A DNA stretch of 34,842 nt from Ignavibacteriota bacterium (GCA_020437545.1 JAGQWH010000018.1:1-34842); one strand, 5' to 3'. Shown: positions 14,377 to 23,782, numbered from the stretch's first letter. Notes: generated by a model not told the origin, from the letters alone. Made by a program: numbers and translations.

Positions 14377-17300
14377 TTAAAATTCTATTACTGGTGCTTC
14401 ACCAATAAGATCTTTTTCAGTACTTTCTTCTAAATATTTTTCAACAGCTTTTTTCCCAAACTTATAGAATACCGTGGGAGTAACTACCATATCCAATAAT
14501 GTCGAGCTTATCAATCCACCGAAGATTACAACTGCAACAGGGAACAATATTTCTTTCCCGGGTTCACCCGCCGATAAAATAAGCGGTATAAGACCTAAAC
14601 CAGCAACAGATGCCGTCATTAATACGGGAACCAATCTTTCCAAAGAACCTCTTATGATCATTTCTTTATTGAATGATTCACCTTCTTCTTTTATTAAATG
14701 TATGTAGTGTGAGATTCTCATAATTCCGTTACGTGATGCAATTCCTGTAAGTGTTACAAATCCAACCATCGAAGCTATGGACATTACTCCTCCGGTTAAA
14801 TATATCGCTATTACACTTCCTATTAATGCAAGCGGAATATTTAACAGGATCTGTATCACAATTCTTGCCGACTTAAAGTGCATATACAACACTAAAAATA
14901 TTGCAGCAAATGAAAATAAGCTGAGTATTAATATTAATTTTGAAGCTGATCTTTGAGCTTCAAATTGTCCTCCATAAGTAATAAAATATCCGGAAGGCAA
15001 TTTAACTTCTGTATCAATTTTTTTTTGAATTTCATCAACTACTGATCCTAAATCTCTTCCTGATACATTAGACTGTATTACTATTCTTCGCTTTACATTT
15101 TCCCTGTTTATAATATTTGGTCCTTTATCTTCCAAAACATCAGCTACTGTTGAAAGCGGGATCTTTACTCCAGATGGAGTATCAATAAGCGAAAATTTTA
15201 TTTTATCAATATCGTCTCTGTATTTATCATCAAATCTTACAATCATGTCATAAGTTTTTTGTCCGTCCAGAATTTGTGAAACTACAGTCCCGTTATAAGC
15301 GGTTTCTAAAATACCGGTTACATCTCCCGCCGATAAGCCGTATTTACTTGCTTCATCTCTTTTTACTTTTATCCGAATCTGCGGTATCAAGACTTGTTTC
15401 TCAATTTGCAGATCAACTACTCCGTCAACTGTTTTCATTGCTTCCTCAATTTGAACAGCATAGCTTCTTAGCTGACTCAGATCATCTCCGAATAATTTGA
15501 CTGCAATCTGAGCTCTGACTCCGGAAAGTAAATGATCCAGTCTATGAGAGATAGGCTGCCCTACTGAGACATTTACTCCCGGTATTATTGCGAGCTTTTC
15601 TCTTAAATCGTTTAACACTTCTTCTTTTGGTCTGTCACTTTTCTTTAGCTCAACTTCAATCTCCGTTGAATGAACTCCTTCTGCATGTTCATCCAATTCC
15701 GCGCGGCCTGTTCTTCTTCCTGTTGAAATTACTTCAGGTACTTTCAAAATTAATTTCTCCGCGATAGTTCCGATTCTGTTAGATTCAGTTAACGAAGTTC
15801 CCGGAGGTGATAGAATATTAATTGTTAGCGCTCCTTCATTAAATGGAGGAAGAAATTCTGTACCCATAAAAATTATTGAGATGATCGAAATAGCTACCAG
15901 CATTCCGCTTACAGAAATTATTATTGCAGGATGTACTAACGTTTTATTTAATATTTTCACATTTTGCTTCTTAAGCCATCTTACCAAAAAGCTGTCCTTC
16001 TCTATAAGCTTTGCTTTTGGAAGTAAGTATGAGCACAGCACAGGTGTTACTGTTAGAGAAACTACAAGTGACGCAAGAATAGAGACTATATAAGAAATTC
16101 CAAGCGGTGCAAAAATTCTTCCCTCAATTCCGCTCAGACTAAACAATGGTATAAACACCAGCACAACTATTATTGTAGCGTAAACTATAGAATTTCTTAT
16201 TTCACTTGATGCCATATAAATTACTTTAAGATATGGCTCCGGGTGTTCTTTTAGTCTGTTTTCTTTTAATCTTCTGAATACATTTTCCACATCTACTATC
16301 GCATCATCTACCAGCTCGCCGATAGCTACGGCGAGACCTCCCAGTGTCATAGTATTTACGCTTATCCCGAAATATTGAAAAACCAATGCAGTGATCACAA
16401 ATGAAAGTGGTATTGCAGTAAGAGTGATGAATGTAGTTCTGAAATTTAAAAGGAACAAAAACAAAACTATCATTACAAGTATTCCGCCGTCTCTTAATGC
16501 CTCTTCAACATTACTGATCGAGGATTCAATAAAGTTGGACTGTTTAAATACATCTTTATTAATGACTATTCCCGGAGGCAGCGTCTTTTGTATTTCATCA
16601 ATAGCTTTATCGATATCTTTCGTGAGCTCAACTGTATTTGCGTTGGGCTGTTTTTCAATTGCCATTAATACTGCTGGCTTGCCGTTCATTCCGCCATCAC
16701 CTCTTTTTATAGGCGGTCCAACCTTCACTGTCGCAATCTGTTTTAATGATACAGGAATATTTTCTCTGTATGCTACAATTGAATTTGCAACTTCTTCTAT
16801 TGATGCTGCCCTTCCAATATTTCTTAAGAGATATTCCTGATTTGAGTTTTCTGTAAATCCGCCTGTAGTGTTAGAATTTGATGAACCAATTGCATCTTCA
16901 ACTTCTTTTAAAGAAATTTTAAAATCTTTCATTTTATTCGGATCGACTAAGACCTGATATTGCTTCACATCGCCACCGATATTTATGACCTGTGAAACTC
17001 CTGATATCGAGAGAATCCTCGGTCGCAAAGTCCAGTCTGCAATTGTTCTTATATCCATTTTGGAAGTTGAATCTGTTGCCGAAATCCCAACGATTTGTAT
17101 TTGACCCATTACTGAAGATATTGGACCCATGACAGGTGTTACATCAGCAGGAAGCTTTTCTTTTACTAACTGAAGTTTTTCTGCTACAGTCTGTCTTGCG
17201 ATTAATATATCAGTGTCCCAATCAAATTCCACAAAAACTATGGATAAACTCACACCGGAGTTAGAACGAACTTCTTTCACACCGGTTGCTCCATTCAATG

Positions 17301-17514
17301 CATTTTCAATTGGTATGGTTATTAGCACCTCGACTTCTTCAGGAGATAGTCCGTGGGCTTCCGTCATTACAGTAACTCTCGGTCGATTTAGATCTGGAAG
17401 AACATCTATCGGCAAATTTATGATTGTTCTGATACCATAAACCAATAACAATGCAGCTGCCGCTACAACTAATAGTCTGTTCTTTAATGAAAAACTTATT
17501 ATTTTATTAAGCAT
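14377..17514 (-). CDS. CzcA/CusA-family RND efflux permease (system 2)
   Basis: A full-length 1,045-residue heavy-metal RND permease: TM1 start NKIISFSLKNRLLVV, the DVLPDLNRPRVTV porter motif, and the TM4 motif AIGELVDDAIVDVENVF near residue 400 holding the acidic proton-relay residues. The tail is GLTG-type (FVTLTGIASRNGIM) with TM11-12. The TM4 sequence differs from the Zn/Co-type DGAVVMVEN and CusA-type DAAIVMIEN forms, so substrate cannot be fixed. Its adaptor is at 17554-18693 and its TolC channel at 19300-20601, all on one strand with short gaps. Confidence 0.94.
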   Translation of the reverse strand: MLNKIISFSLKNRLLVVAAAALLLVYGIRTIINLPIDVLPDLNRPRVTVMTEAHGLSPEEVEVLITIPIENALNGATGVKEVRSNSGVSLSIVFVEFDWDTDILIARQTVAEKLQLVKEKLPADVTPVMGPISSVMGQIQIVGISATDSTSKMDIRTIADWTLRPRILSISGVSQVINIGGDVKQYQVLVDPNKMKDFKISLKEVEDAIGSSNSNTTGGFTENSNQEYLLRNIGRAASIEEVANSIVAYRENIPVSLKQIATVKVGPPIKRGDGGMNGKPAVLMAIEKQPNANTVELTKDIDKAIDEIQKTLPPGIVINKDVFKQSNFIESSISNVEEALRDGGILVMIVLFLFLLNFRTTFITLTAIPLSFVITALVFQYFGISVNTMTLGGLAVAIGELVDDAIVDVENVFRRLKENRLKEHPEPYLKVIYMASSEIRNSIVYATIIVVLVFIPLFSLSGIEGRIFAPLGISYIVSILASLVVSLTVTPVLCSYLLPKAKLIEKDSFLVRWLKKQNVKILNKTLVHPAIIISVSGMLVAISIISIIFMGTEFLPPFNEGALTINILSPPGTSLTESNRIGTIAEKLILKVPEVISTGRRTGRAELDEHAEGVHSTEIEVELKKSDRPKEEVLNDLREKLAIIPGVNVSVGQPISHRLDHLLSGVRAQIAVKLFGDDLSQLRSYAVQIEEAMKTVDGVVDLQIEKQVLIPQIRIKVKRDEASKYGLSAGDVTGILETAYNGTVVSQILDGQKTYDMIVRFDDKYRDDIDKIKFSLIDTPSGVKIPLSTVADVLEDKGPNIINRENVKRRIVIQSNVSGRDLGSVVDEIQKKIDTEVKLPSGYFITYGGQFEAQRSASKLILILSLFSFAAIFLVLYMHFKSARIVIQILLNIPLALIGSVIAIYLTGGVMSIASMVGFVTLTGIASRNGIMRISHYIHLIKEEGESFNKEMIIRGSLERLVPVLMTASVAGLGLIPLILSAGEPGKEILFPVAVVIFGGLISSTLLDMVVTPTVFYKFGKKAVEKYLEESTEKDLIGEAPVIEF

Positions 17515-17553
17515 ATAAATATTAATATTTTGATTTCAGCTGTATCACAAATT

Positions 17554-18693
17554 TTATTTCACACTCGCTCTCAACTGATAATTTCCTGTTGTTACAACTC
17601 GAGCACCTGCTTTGAGTCCGTTCAATATTTCAACATACTTACCATCGGTCTTTCCCAATAATACTTCAACTCCTTTGAAGGTCTGAGCTTTAGTATGAAT
17701 AAAAACAACATTCTTTCCTCCAATATCAACAACCGATTCTTTAGGAACTGTCAAAACTTCTGATTCATTATTTGTATTAATGTTAATATTGACATTTGCA
17801 AACATTCCCGCTTTTAATAATTTGTTCTTATTCTTCACTTCAAATATTACTTTCACAGTCCTTGTTACATCATCTACAACATTTCCTACATTTACCAGCC
17901 TTGCGTCAAAATATTCATCGGGATATGTTTGCGCCGTAATTGTTGCGTTCGAAATATTCTGAAGCTTTGCAATGTCTGTTTCATATATTTCTGCTTCAAC
18001 CCAAAGTGTGTTTATATTGACAATTGTAAATAATTTCTTATTTGGTTCTAACTGTTCGCCAATGGAGACATTTGATTCTGTTATTACTCCATTGATCGGT
18101 GATTTAATCGGAAAATAATTATTCAAATTCCCATCACCCTGGAGCACGGACTCGTAATAGTCTAAAGTTTTCCCGGCTGCATTAAGCCGGATTTCTGCAG
18201 ATATAAGATCTTTTTTTGCAGCCACACCTTCTAAATCTTTCAACCTATCATAGTCTTTTGTCGCCTGTTCAAACTCCGCCTCAGCTTTGAATTTTTCATT
18301 TGCAACTGTTAACTTACTTTGAACATCAAGTGTCTGCTCAAGTCTTAAAAGTGTTGTTCCGTTTGAAACATTGGTTCCTACAACAGGAATTGAAGTCTGA
18401 GTTATTTTTCCCGGCAGAGGGCTAAATATCTCGGCTTTACCTTTTGCGGTTGGAGTTATTTTACCTGTCGAATTAATTGTAAAGTTAAGTTGTCTTTCTT
18501 CTGCTACTACCGTAGCAATTCCTAAAATGAATTGAGTTTGTTTCGAGATAAAAAATGGATCTCCAAGCGGCGCTCCATTATTGGAAGGCGGGGCATCGTC
18601 GTGTCCTTCATGCCCTTCAGTTTTCTTGTTAACCAAAGTTACTGAAAATATCAGGTACACAATTGTTAGAATTATAAATATTTTATTCTTCAT
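17554..18693 (-). CDS. RND periplasmic adaptor subunit (system 2)
   Basis: A 379-residue HlyD/CusB-family adaptor. It has a signal helix, a His-containing segment (EGHEGHDDAPP), a lipoyl-like half (SPLPGKITQTS, KSPINGVITES), a coiled-coil hairpin (about 120-190) and a beta-barrel with TLWVEAEIYE, then the membrane-proximal domain (NGLKAGARVVTTGNYQL). It lacks the N-terminal HMBD of the system 1 adaptor. Its start overlaps the end of the upstream Ig-like gene by 11 bp, and the RND permease gene follows after 39 bp. Confidence 0.93.
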   Translation of the reverse strand: MKNKIFIILTIVYLIFSVTLVNKKTEGHEGHDDAPPSNNGAPLGDPFFISKQTQFILGIATVVAEERQLNFTINSTGKITPTAKGKAEIFSPLPGKITQTSIPVVGTNVSNGTTLLRLEQTLDVQSKLTVANEKFKAEAEFEQATKDYDRLKDLEGVAAKKDLISAEIRLNAAGKTLDYYESVLQGDGNLNNYFPIKSPINGVITESNVSIGEQLEPNKKLFTIVNINTLWVEAEIYETDIAKLQNISNATITAQTYPDEYFDARLVNVGNVVDDVTRTVKVIFEVKNKNKLLKAGMFANVNININTNNESEVLTVPKESVVDIGGKNVVFIHTKAQTFKGVEVLLGKTDGKYVEILNGLKAGARVVTTGNYQLRASVK

Positions 18694-19297
18694 GCTTTAA
18701 CTCCTTAATGAAAATTTTAGAATCACTATTTGATTTTTCCGGGGATCTTTTCTTTAATCCAAGTTTATAGAAAAGAAAAGCTATTAATAAAAATAATGCT
18801 GTCAAAATTATTATTAACAAAAGATTCTCATGAATTAATTTAACGAAAGATTTTGATTCCTCATCTTTGGCAGTTACTTCTTCTTTCATTCCGATATCAA
18901 CATCATTAATTGCTATCAGATCATTTATCTCACCGCCTGTTACATTTATTAAAAACGAATATTTCTTAATTTCAGGAAATTCTGTAAGAACTTCATACAC
19001 GCCCGGGTCAATTGAAGGCAGAATGTTGATTTTGGAATTATCAATACCCGGAATAACAATTTCCAACTTCGCATTCCCGATCGGTGCATTAGTTTTGAAA
19101 TCTGAGATATATATCGTAAGCTTTGTTTCTTTGTTCGGTTCAATGCTATTGTATTCAATCACAACTTCGAAATTTGTTGTTGAACCTTCGGCATAAGGAA
19201 TTTGATTTGTACTGACCTTTTCCTGACCGAAGTTCATCGAGGTTGTTAATAGTAAAAGCCAAAAGCATATCATTGACTTCAAAAATTTTATTCTCAT
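18683..19297 (-). CDS. Exported Ig-like (FixH/YtkA-like) membrane protein
   Basis: A 204-residue protein: signal peptide (ending near MNFGQ), a beta-sandwich part with TNAPIGNAKLEI and DPGVYEVLTEF, an acidic stalk, one helix (LLLIIILTALFLLIAFLFY) and a basic C-terminal tail. Its place between the TolC and adaptor genes, with a 2-bp gap on one side and an 11-bp overlap on the other, argues it is a fixed accessory of system 2. A domain-level match to FixH/YtkA-like folds is tentative. Confidence 0.7.
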   Translation of the reverse strand: MRIKFLKSMICFWLLLLTTSMNFGQEKVSTNQIPYAEGSTTNFEVVIEYNSIEPNKETKLTIYISDFKTNAPIGNAKLEIVIPGIDNSKINILPSIDPGVYEVLTEFPEIKKYSFLINVTGGEINDLIAINDVDIGMKEEVTAKDEESKSFVKLIHENLLLIIILTALFLLIAFLFYKLGLKKRSPEKSNSDSKIFIKELKHEE

Positions 19298-19299
19298 TT

Positions 19300-20601
19300 T
19301 TAAAATAATTTAGTTTGTGTAGCTTTTTCCAACTCATAGAGTGATTGATTATATTCTCCGAGTATTTCAATGTAGTTTAATTTCAAATCAATCAACTTCT
19401 GCTTTTCATTTAAATAGCTGATCAGATTTATTTCTCCTTTTTCATATCCTTTCTTTAATAAATCCAAAGTATTTTCTATAACCTGATTATTGATTCTAAG
19501 AGTCTCTAAATTTTTCTTCGAGTTTTCCCATTTGTTATAGGCGCTGATTACTTCTGAATTTATTTGCTTCCTTATCAGTTCGATCTCATTTTCTAATATC
19601 TTACTTCGCACTTCCGCTACTTTAATGTTTCCCTGATTAAAATCAAATAATCCGTTAAACAGTAACGGTAAGTTGACTCCTATACCAAAATTCAAATTTT
19701 TATCACTGTCCTGTATCTTTGTAATATTGTGATCCCCAATTATATCGTCTCCAGGAATTATTGTTGTACCGTTTGAATATCCCATAGATAATTTCAAACT
19801 CGGTATGTTTTCACTTTTGAAAAGAGATATTTCACTGTTGGACGCTAACTTCTCATACTGCTTTGTTTTAATTTCAGACCTGTTTTCTAAAGCTGATTTT
19901 TTTAAGTTTTCAAGTGAAACAAAAACCGGTCTGTAAGAAGTATCCACATTAATATAAAATAATTTTGCCGGCTCATATCCCAGATATACATTCAAAGCGC
20001 TTATTTCATTTTTGAATTCTGTTTCTGTTTTTCCAAGAATTACTGACGAATTGCTTGTCTCAATTGAAACAAGATTGTAATCCAGTTGTGAAATATCACC
20101 GGCTTTTAACCGTTTGTCTGAATTAAATAAAAGATCTTTATTGATGTTGTATACTTCATCTGCAATCTGCAATTTTAATTGGCTCGTTATCACATTATTC
20201 AAAACTGATTTTAATGCAAAAACTATTTCATTATTTCTTACTTTATATTCGGATTCAGATTTTTTTATTCTGTAATTACTAACAGCATTTCGTTTGGAAA
20301 ACTGTCCGGCTATTTCGATCTCCTGAGATAAAGTTAGATTGAAAAGTTTATTGCCGTTATTTGTATAAAATTTGTCGGTCTCATATACAAAATCCAGTTC
20401 CGGTAATTTGGGAAAGAAATTATTGGTTTTATAATATTCTCCTTTTACCATGTCTATATTCAGAAGCTCATTTTTCAATATCATATTGTTTTTAAGTGCT
20501 TCATCTAATATTCTTTCGTATCGAATGGTATCCTGTGCAAAAGAATTCGCAATGAGATTGCAAAATATAAATATGGAAATTATAATTAATTTAATTTTCA
20601 T
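19300..20601 (-). CDS. TolC-family outer-membrane efflux protein (system 2)
   Basis: A 433-residue channel subunit with a signal peptide (ending FAQ). It has a repeated long-helix pattern: about 60-190 (NKLFNLTLSQEIEIAGQFSKR) and 260-420 (GIGVNLPLLFNGLFDFNQG), each followed by coiled-coil helices. This is the two-fold outer-membrane factor plan. Length fits the CusC/CzcC group. It is 2 bp downstream of the HMBD lipoprotein gene and 2 bp upstream of the Ig-like gene, so expression is coupled. Confidence 0.93.
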   Translation of the reverse strand: MKIKLIIISIFIFCNLIANSFAQDTIRYERILDEALKNNMILKNELLNIDMVKGEYYKTNNFFPKLPELDFVYETDKFYTNNGNKLFNLTLSQEIEIAGQFSKRNAVSNYRIKKSESEYKVRNNEIVFALKSVLNNVITSQLKLQIADEVYNINKDLLFNSDKRLKAGDISQLDYNLVSIETSNSSVILGKTETEFKNEISALNVYLGYEPAKLFYINVDTSYRPVFVSLENLKKSALENRSEIKTKQYEKLASNSEISLFKSENIPSLKLSMGYSNGTTIIPGDDIIGDHNITKIQDSDKNLNFGIGVNLPLLFNGLFDFNQGNIKVAEVRSKILENEIELIRKQINSEVISAYNKWENSKKNLETLRINNQVIENTLDLLKKGYEKGEINLISYLNEKQKLIDLKLNYIEILGEYNQSLYELEKATQTKLF

Positions 20602-20603
20602 TT

Positions 20604-21656
20604 TTATTTTACTTTTATTACAAAATTTGTTGTAATTAATTTTCCTCCGGGATTGAATTGTGCAAAAACCTTATAAATACCTGCTTCAGGAAATTCGGTA
20701 TGAAAAGCAACCGAAGGCCCGCTCTTGGTCATTTTATCTGAATCCATTTTCATTTCACCGGATCCCGAATGATCATGTTCCTTTTCCTCACCGGTTTCCT
20801 GTTCCATAGGATGAACATGCAGATATAAAGATGCATCTTCACTGATTATTACCATGTGTCCCAAAGCTCCGAGATAATTCTTCAGATTAGTTACATCTTG
20901 TCCATTCTTTTTAATATCAACAACAATTTCTGTGGATTTATTTATAACCGACTCTGTCAGATCTGTTGTCATAGATGCTGTATATCCATCTGTCTCAAAT
21001 GAATTCCGTGGAGCCATAGATATTTCTTCGACAGGATTTCCTTCAACTACTAATGGAATATCAAAAACCTGATTTGAATTTTCACCTTTAGGAGTTAAGT
21101 CAGCAAATAAAATATATTTCCCTCCCTTTTCGAATTTCGTTTTTACCGATAAACTTCCGTCTGAATTCATTTCAGGATGAAGATGATCAAAATATGCAAG
21201 ATTTTTGCTGACAATTATTAAATGAAGAATTTTTTCGTGAACTACATCTAATTCCTTAACTTGCTGTTTAGTCTCATTATTGGTTAAATAAAAATTCAAT
21301 GTTACTTCATCACCCGCTTTTGGATCCTGAGGAAGAGATGTCAGCTTTAATGAGTATTTATCCGAATGCAATTTTGGTTTAGAATTTTTCATTGAACCGT
21401 CTTTCATCTCAACAAGATTCATACCGCACTTGGGGCATTTATCATCTTTATTTGCTGATCTTACTTCGGGATGCATTGGACATGTATATACAACTTCTTG
21501 GATCGTTGAGTCTTTCTTGTTTTCAGAATCAGTTTTATTTAATGGTTCATTATTACCACAACCGGTTAATAAAAAAAGAAATGTAAAAAATATTGTTATT
21601 GAGAAAAGAATACTTGATCTTTTGAGATTAGTATTATTCATCCTACTATGTTTCAT
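20604..21656 (-). CDS. HMBD lipoprotein with two beta domains (copper site protein)
   Basis: A 350-residue lipoprotein with lipobox LLTGC (Cys33). The heavy-metal-binding domain is at 57-82 (YTCPMHPEVRS, CPKCGMNLVE). Two similar beta domains follow, each with a His-Pro motif: LHLIIVSKNLAYFDHLHP and ALGHMVIISEDASLYLHVHP. A Met/His-rich insert follows the second. The first Met may be replaced by Met6. It is probably a periplasmic metal buffer delivering to the TolC/adaptor/permease set encoded directly downstream. Confidence 0.88.
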   Translation of the reverse strand: MKHSRMNNTNLKRSSILFSITIFFTFLFLLTGCGNNEPLNKTDSENKKDSTIQEVVYTCPMHPEVRSANKDDKCPKCGMNLVEMKDGSMKNSKPKLHSDKYSLKLTSLPQDPKAGDEVTLNFYLTNNETKQQVKELDVVHEKILHLIIVSKNLAYFDHLHPEMNSDGSLSVKTKFEKGGKYILFADLTPKGENSNQVFDIPLVVEGNPVEEISMAPRNSFETDGYTASMTTDLTESVINKSTEIVVDIKKNGQDVTNLKNYLGALGHMVIISEDASLYLHVHPMEQETGEEKEHDHSGSGEMKMDSDKMTKSGPSVAFHTEFPEAGIYKVFAQFNPGGKLITTNFVIKVK

Positions 21657-21751
21657 ATTTTATATTTACTTAAGTTCGTTAAAAGTTTATTTCCTTTGAG
21701 AAAAATATATCTTATTTAATTCAAAACGAATTACTTAGATATCAATATTAA

Positions 21752-22213
21752 TTATTCTTTCCTGTCTTCAGGAAGCTTGCAACAATCACTGAGATTTTTG
21801 TAACCCTTCGGATCCGCTTTCATTTGATTTGCATCATAGCCTGCTGCTGTAATTATAGCTTCGATTTTAGTGATATCAGTTTTATTTTTATCAAAGTCTA
21901 TATGAGCCATTTTTTCATTTTTATCAACATTGATACTGTTTACTCCGTCTGAGTTTTTTACCGCAGTCTCAATTGTCTTCTTGCACATTCCGCACTGCAT
22001 AGACCCTAATGTTATATCTGCATGTTCCATATTGCTGTGATTGGTCATTTTATCTTTATTCATTGTTTCTGAATTTTCTTTTATAGTTTCAGTCTTCTTT
22101 GTATCACCTGATACGTCTCCTGATTCTTTACTTCCGCAACCGCCGATCAATACTGTGATCAACAGAATTGTTAACAATGACAAAAAAGTGTTTCTTAGAT
22201 TTTGGTTTTTCAT
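21752..22213 (-). CDS. HMA-domain lipoprotein with Cys-Cys tail (paralogue C)
   Basis: A 153-residue lipoprotein: lipobox LIGGC (Cys26), a Met/His linker (MNKDKMTNHSNMEHAD), HMA motif SMQCGMC (Cys74, Cys77) and the tail GYDANQMKADPKGYKNLSDCCKLP, with Cys144-Cys145. It lies between the system 1 adaptor gene and the system 2 cluster. The HMA core matches paralogues A and B. Metal capture is the expected role. Confidence 0.9.
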   Translation of the reverse strand: MKNQNLRNTFLSLLTILLITVLIGGCGSKESGDVSGDTKKTETIKENSETMNKDKMTNHSNMEHADITLGSMQCGMCKKTIETAVKNSDGVNSINVDKNEKMAHIDFDKNKTDITKIEAIITAAGYDANQMKADPKGYKNLSDCCKLPEDRKE

Positions 22214-22271
22214 TTTTGATTTTATTTAAGTTAAAAAATTTTCTTTTGAATGTTTAATTCATTTATCAACT

Positions 22272-22291
22272 CAATCCGCTATAGCGGATTG
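22272..22291. repeat. 20-bp perfect palindrome CAATCCGCTATAGCGGATTG
   Basis: A perfect 20-base palindrome 8 bp past the adaptor stop and 58 bp before the HMA lipoprotein start. No T tract follows on the minus strand, so it is not a classic terminator. It may be an extragenic palindrome, a protein-binding site or a stabilising 3' hairpin. Confidence 0.7.
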
Positions 22292-22298
22292 CTGCAAA

Positions 22299-23645
22299 TT
22301 ATTTTTTCATATCTTTCATTACATCCTGTCCTTTATTGAATTTTGGATCTCCTTTTACTTCCATTTCCATTCCTTCCATGTTGTGCGTGGATGTTCCGGT
22401 GCGGATCTGACTCTCGCTGTCTATAAGGAATCCGGCGCTGGTAACTATTTCATCTCCTTCTGATAATCCTGAAGTAATTAAATAGTAACCATCTTTTTCA
22501 CCCCCGACCGATACCAATTTTGGAGAAAATACATTTTCCCCTTTTTTAACATATACCATATCCATCTTGCCGGTTCTTAATACTGCATTTCTCGGAACTA
22601 CAATATTCCACTGATAATTAGCCGAACCGATTTCCGCTTTTACAAACATATCCGGCTTTAATCTGTAATTCCTGTTTGACACATCAAATCGCACCTCAAG
22701 CGTTCTGGAATCAGGATCAAGTACCGGACTGATAAAATTCACTTTTGCATTAAATACTTCACCCGGATATGCAACTGAAGTGATCTTCGCCGTCTGTCCC
22801 ATTTTGATATTGCTGATATCGGATTCGGGTACACTTGCTATAACCCAAAGTGTTGACATATCAACGACATCATAGATATCCTCACCTGCTGATGCCCAGT
22901 GTCCTTCATGTACTATCTTCTTTGTGATCACTCCGCTGTATTTTGAATAAACCGGTATATAATCGTGTACTTCCTGAGTATTTTCCAATTCCTCTATCTG
23001 ATCCTGAGTCATTTCCCATAATCTGAGACGGTTCCTGGTTGCACTGATCAGATTTTCTGCCTGAGCTATTACCAGTTCATTGTTACTGTTTTTTGCATTA
23101 TCTAGATTTCTTAATGCAAGTAAATATTCTTTTTGAGTAGAATAAATTTCAGGTGAATAGATATCAAGTACTTTTTCACCTTTGCTTACAATCTGTCCTT
23201 CATAATTAACATACATCCTTACAAGCTTTCCGGAGATCGGAGTAGCAATATGCCTCATGTTGCTTTCAGCAATTTTTATGAATCCGTTAAACTCCATACC
23301 GCTTTTAAATTCTTTAATGGATACCTTCTCTGTCTGCACATTTGCAAGCACTTGCTGGGAAGGTGATAATTTTACATCCCCAATCTCATTTACATGATCC
23401 TTTAAAGAATGAAATTCATCTTCATTTTCAGTGTTAACTTCTTCTTTCAATACAAGATCCATGTTGCAGATCGGACATACACCCGGATGGTCACTTCTGA
23501 TCTGTGGATGCATTGGACATATATACAATTCTTCTGCTTTGACAACTCCATTACTGTCATTTTTTTCAATGAATAATTTGTAGACCCCGAATGAAGCTCC
23601 CGCTATCGCTAAGATCACTAATACCGTTATAATTAATTTTTTCAT
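22299..23645 (-). CDS. RND periplasmic adaptor with N-terminal HMBD (CusB-like, system 1)
   Basis: A 448-residue adaptor: signal helix, heavy-metal-binding domain at about 41-65 (YICPMHPQIRS, CPICNMDLV), then the CusB-type core with HIATPISGKLVRMYV, a helical hairpin, YIPVYSKYSGVITKKIV, TLWVIASVPESD and SGLSEGDEIVTSAGF. The C-terminus has a Met-rich tail (MEGMEMEVKGDPKF). HMBD-bearing adaptors are typical of Cu/Ag systems. The TolC partner is directly upstream. A matching permease does not follow; the CusA start at 1-252 is the candidate. Confidence 0.94.
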   Translation of the reverse strand: MKKLIITVLVILAIAGASFGVYKLFIEKNDSNGVVKAEELYICPMHPQIRSDHPGVCPICNMDLVLKEEVNTENEDEFHSLKDHVNEIGDVKLSPSQQVLANVQTEKVSIKEFKSGMEFNGFIKIAESNMRHIATPISGKLVRMYVNYEGQIVSKGEKVLDIYSPEIYSTQKEYLLALRNLDNAKNSNNELVIAQAENLISATRNRLRLWEMTQDQIEELENTQEVHDYIPVYSKYSGVITKKIVHEGHWASAGEDIYDVVDMSTLWVIASVPESDISNIKMGQTAKITSVAYPGEVFNAKVNFISPVLDPDSRTLEVRFDVSNRNYRLKPDMFVKAEIGSANYQWNIVVPRNAVLRTGKMDMVYVKKGENVFSPKLVSVGGEKDGYYLITSGLSEGDEIVTSAGFLIDSESQIRTGTSTHNMEGMEMEVKGDPKFNKGQDVMKDMKK

Positions 23646-23713
23646 TTTAAATATTTTAAGATTGTAATTTTTCTTTTATCTCTTGTCTGTTCTGTAAATT
23701 TATTTCTCTGTAA

Positions 23714-23735
23714 AATTTCTATAACTTTAGAAATT
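23714..23735. promoter_or_regulatory. Inverted repeat AATTTCTA-N6-TAGAAATT (candidate operator)
   Basis: An 8-bp perfect inverted repeat in the 137-bp gap upstream of the system 1 adaptor. It could be a regulator site or weak hairpin. AT-rich composition makes chance plausible. Confidence 0.3.
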
Positions 23736-23782
23736 GTTTCATAGAAATCATTCCGCCGCCGCGTATCATTCCAAATCCCCGT

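Noticed and set aside
16391-16840. Plus-strand frame of 149 residues opposite the RND permease
   Set aside because: It is antisense to conserved RND sequence and low in recognisable features; it is a shadow.
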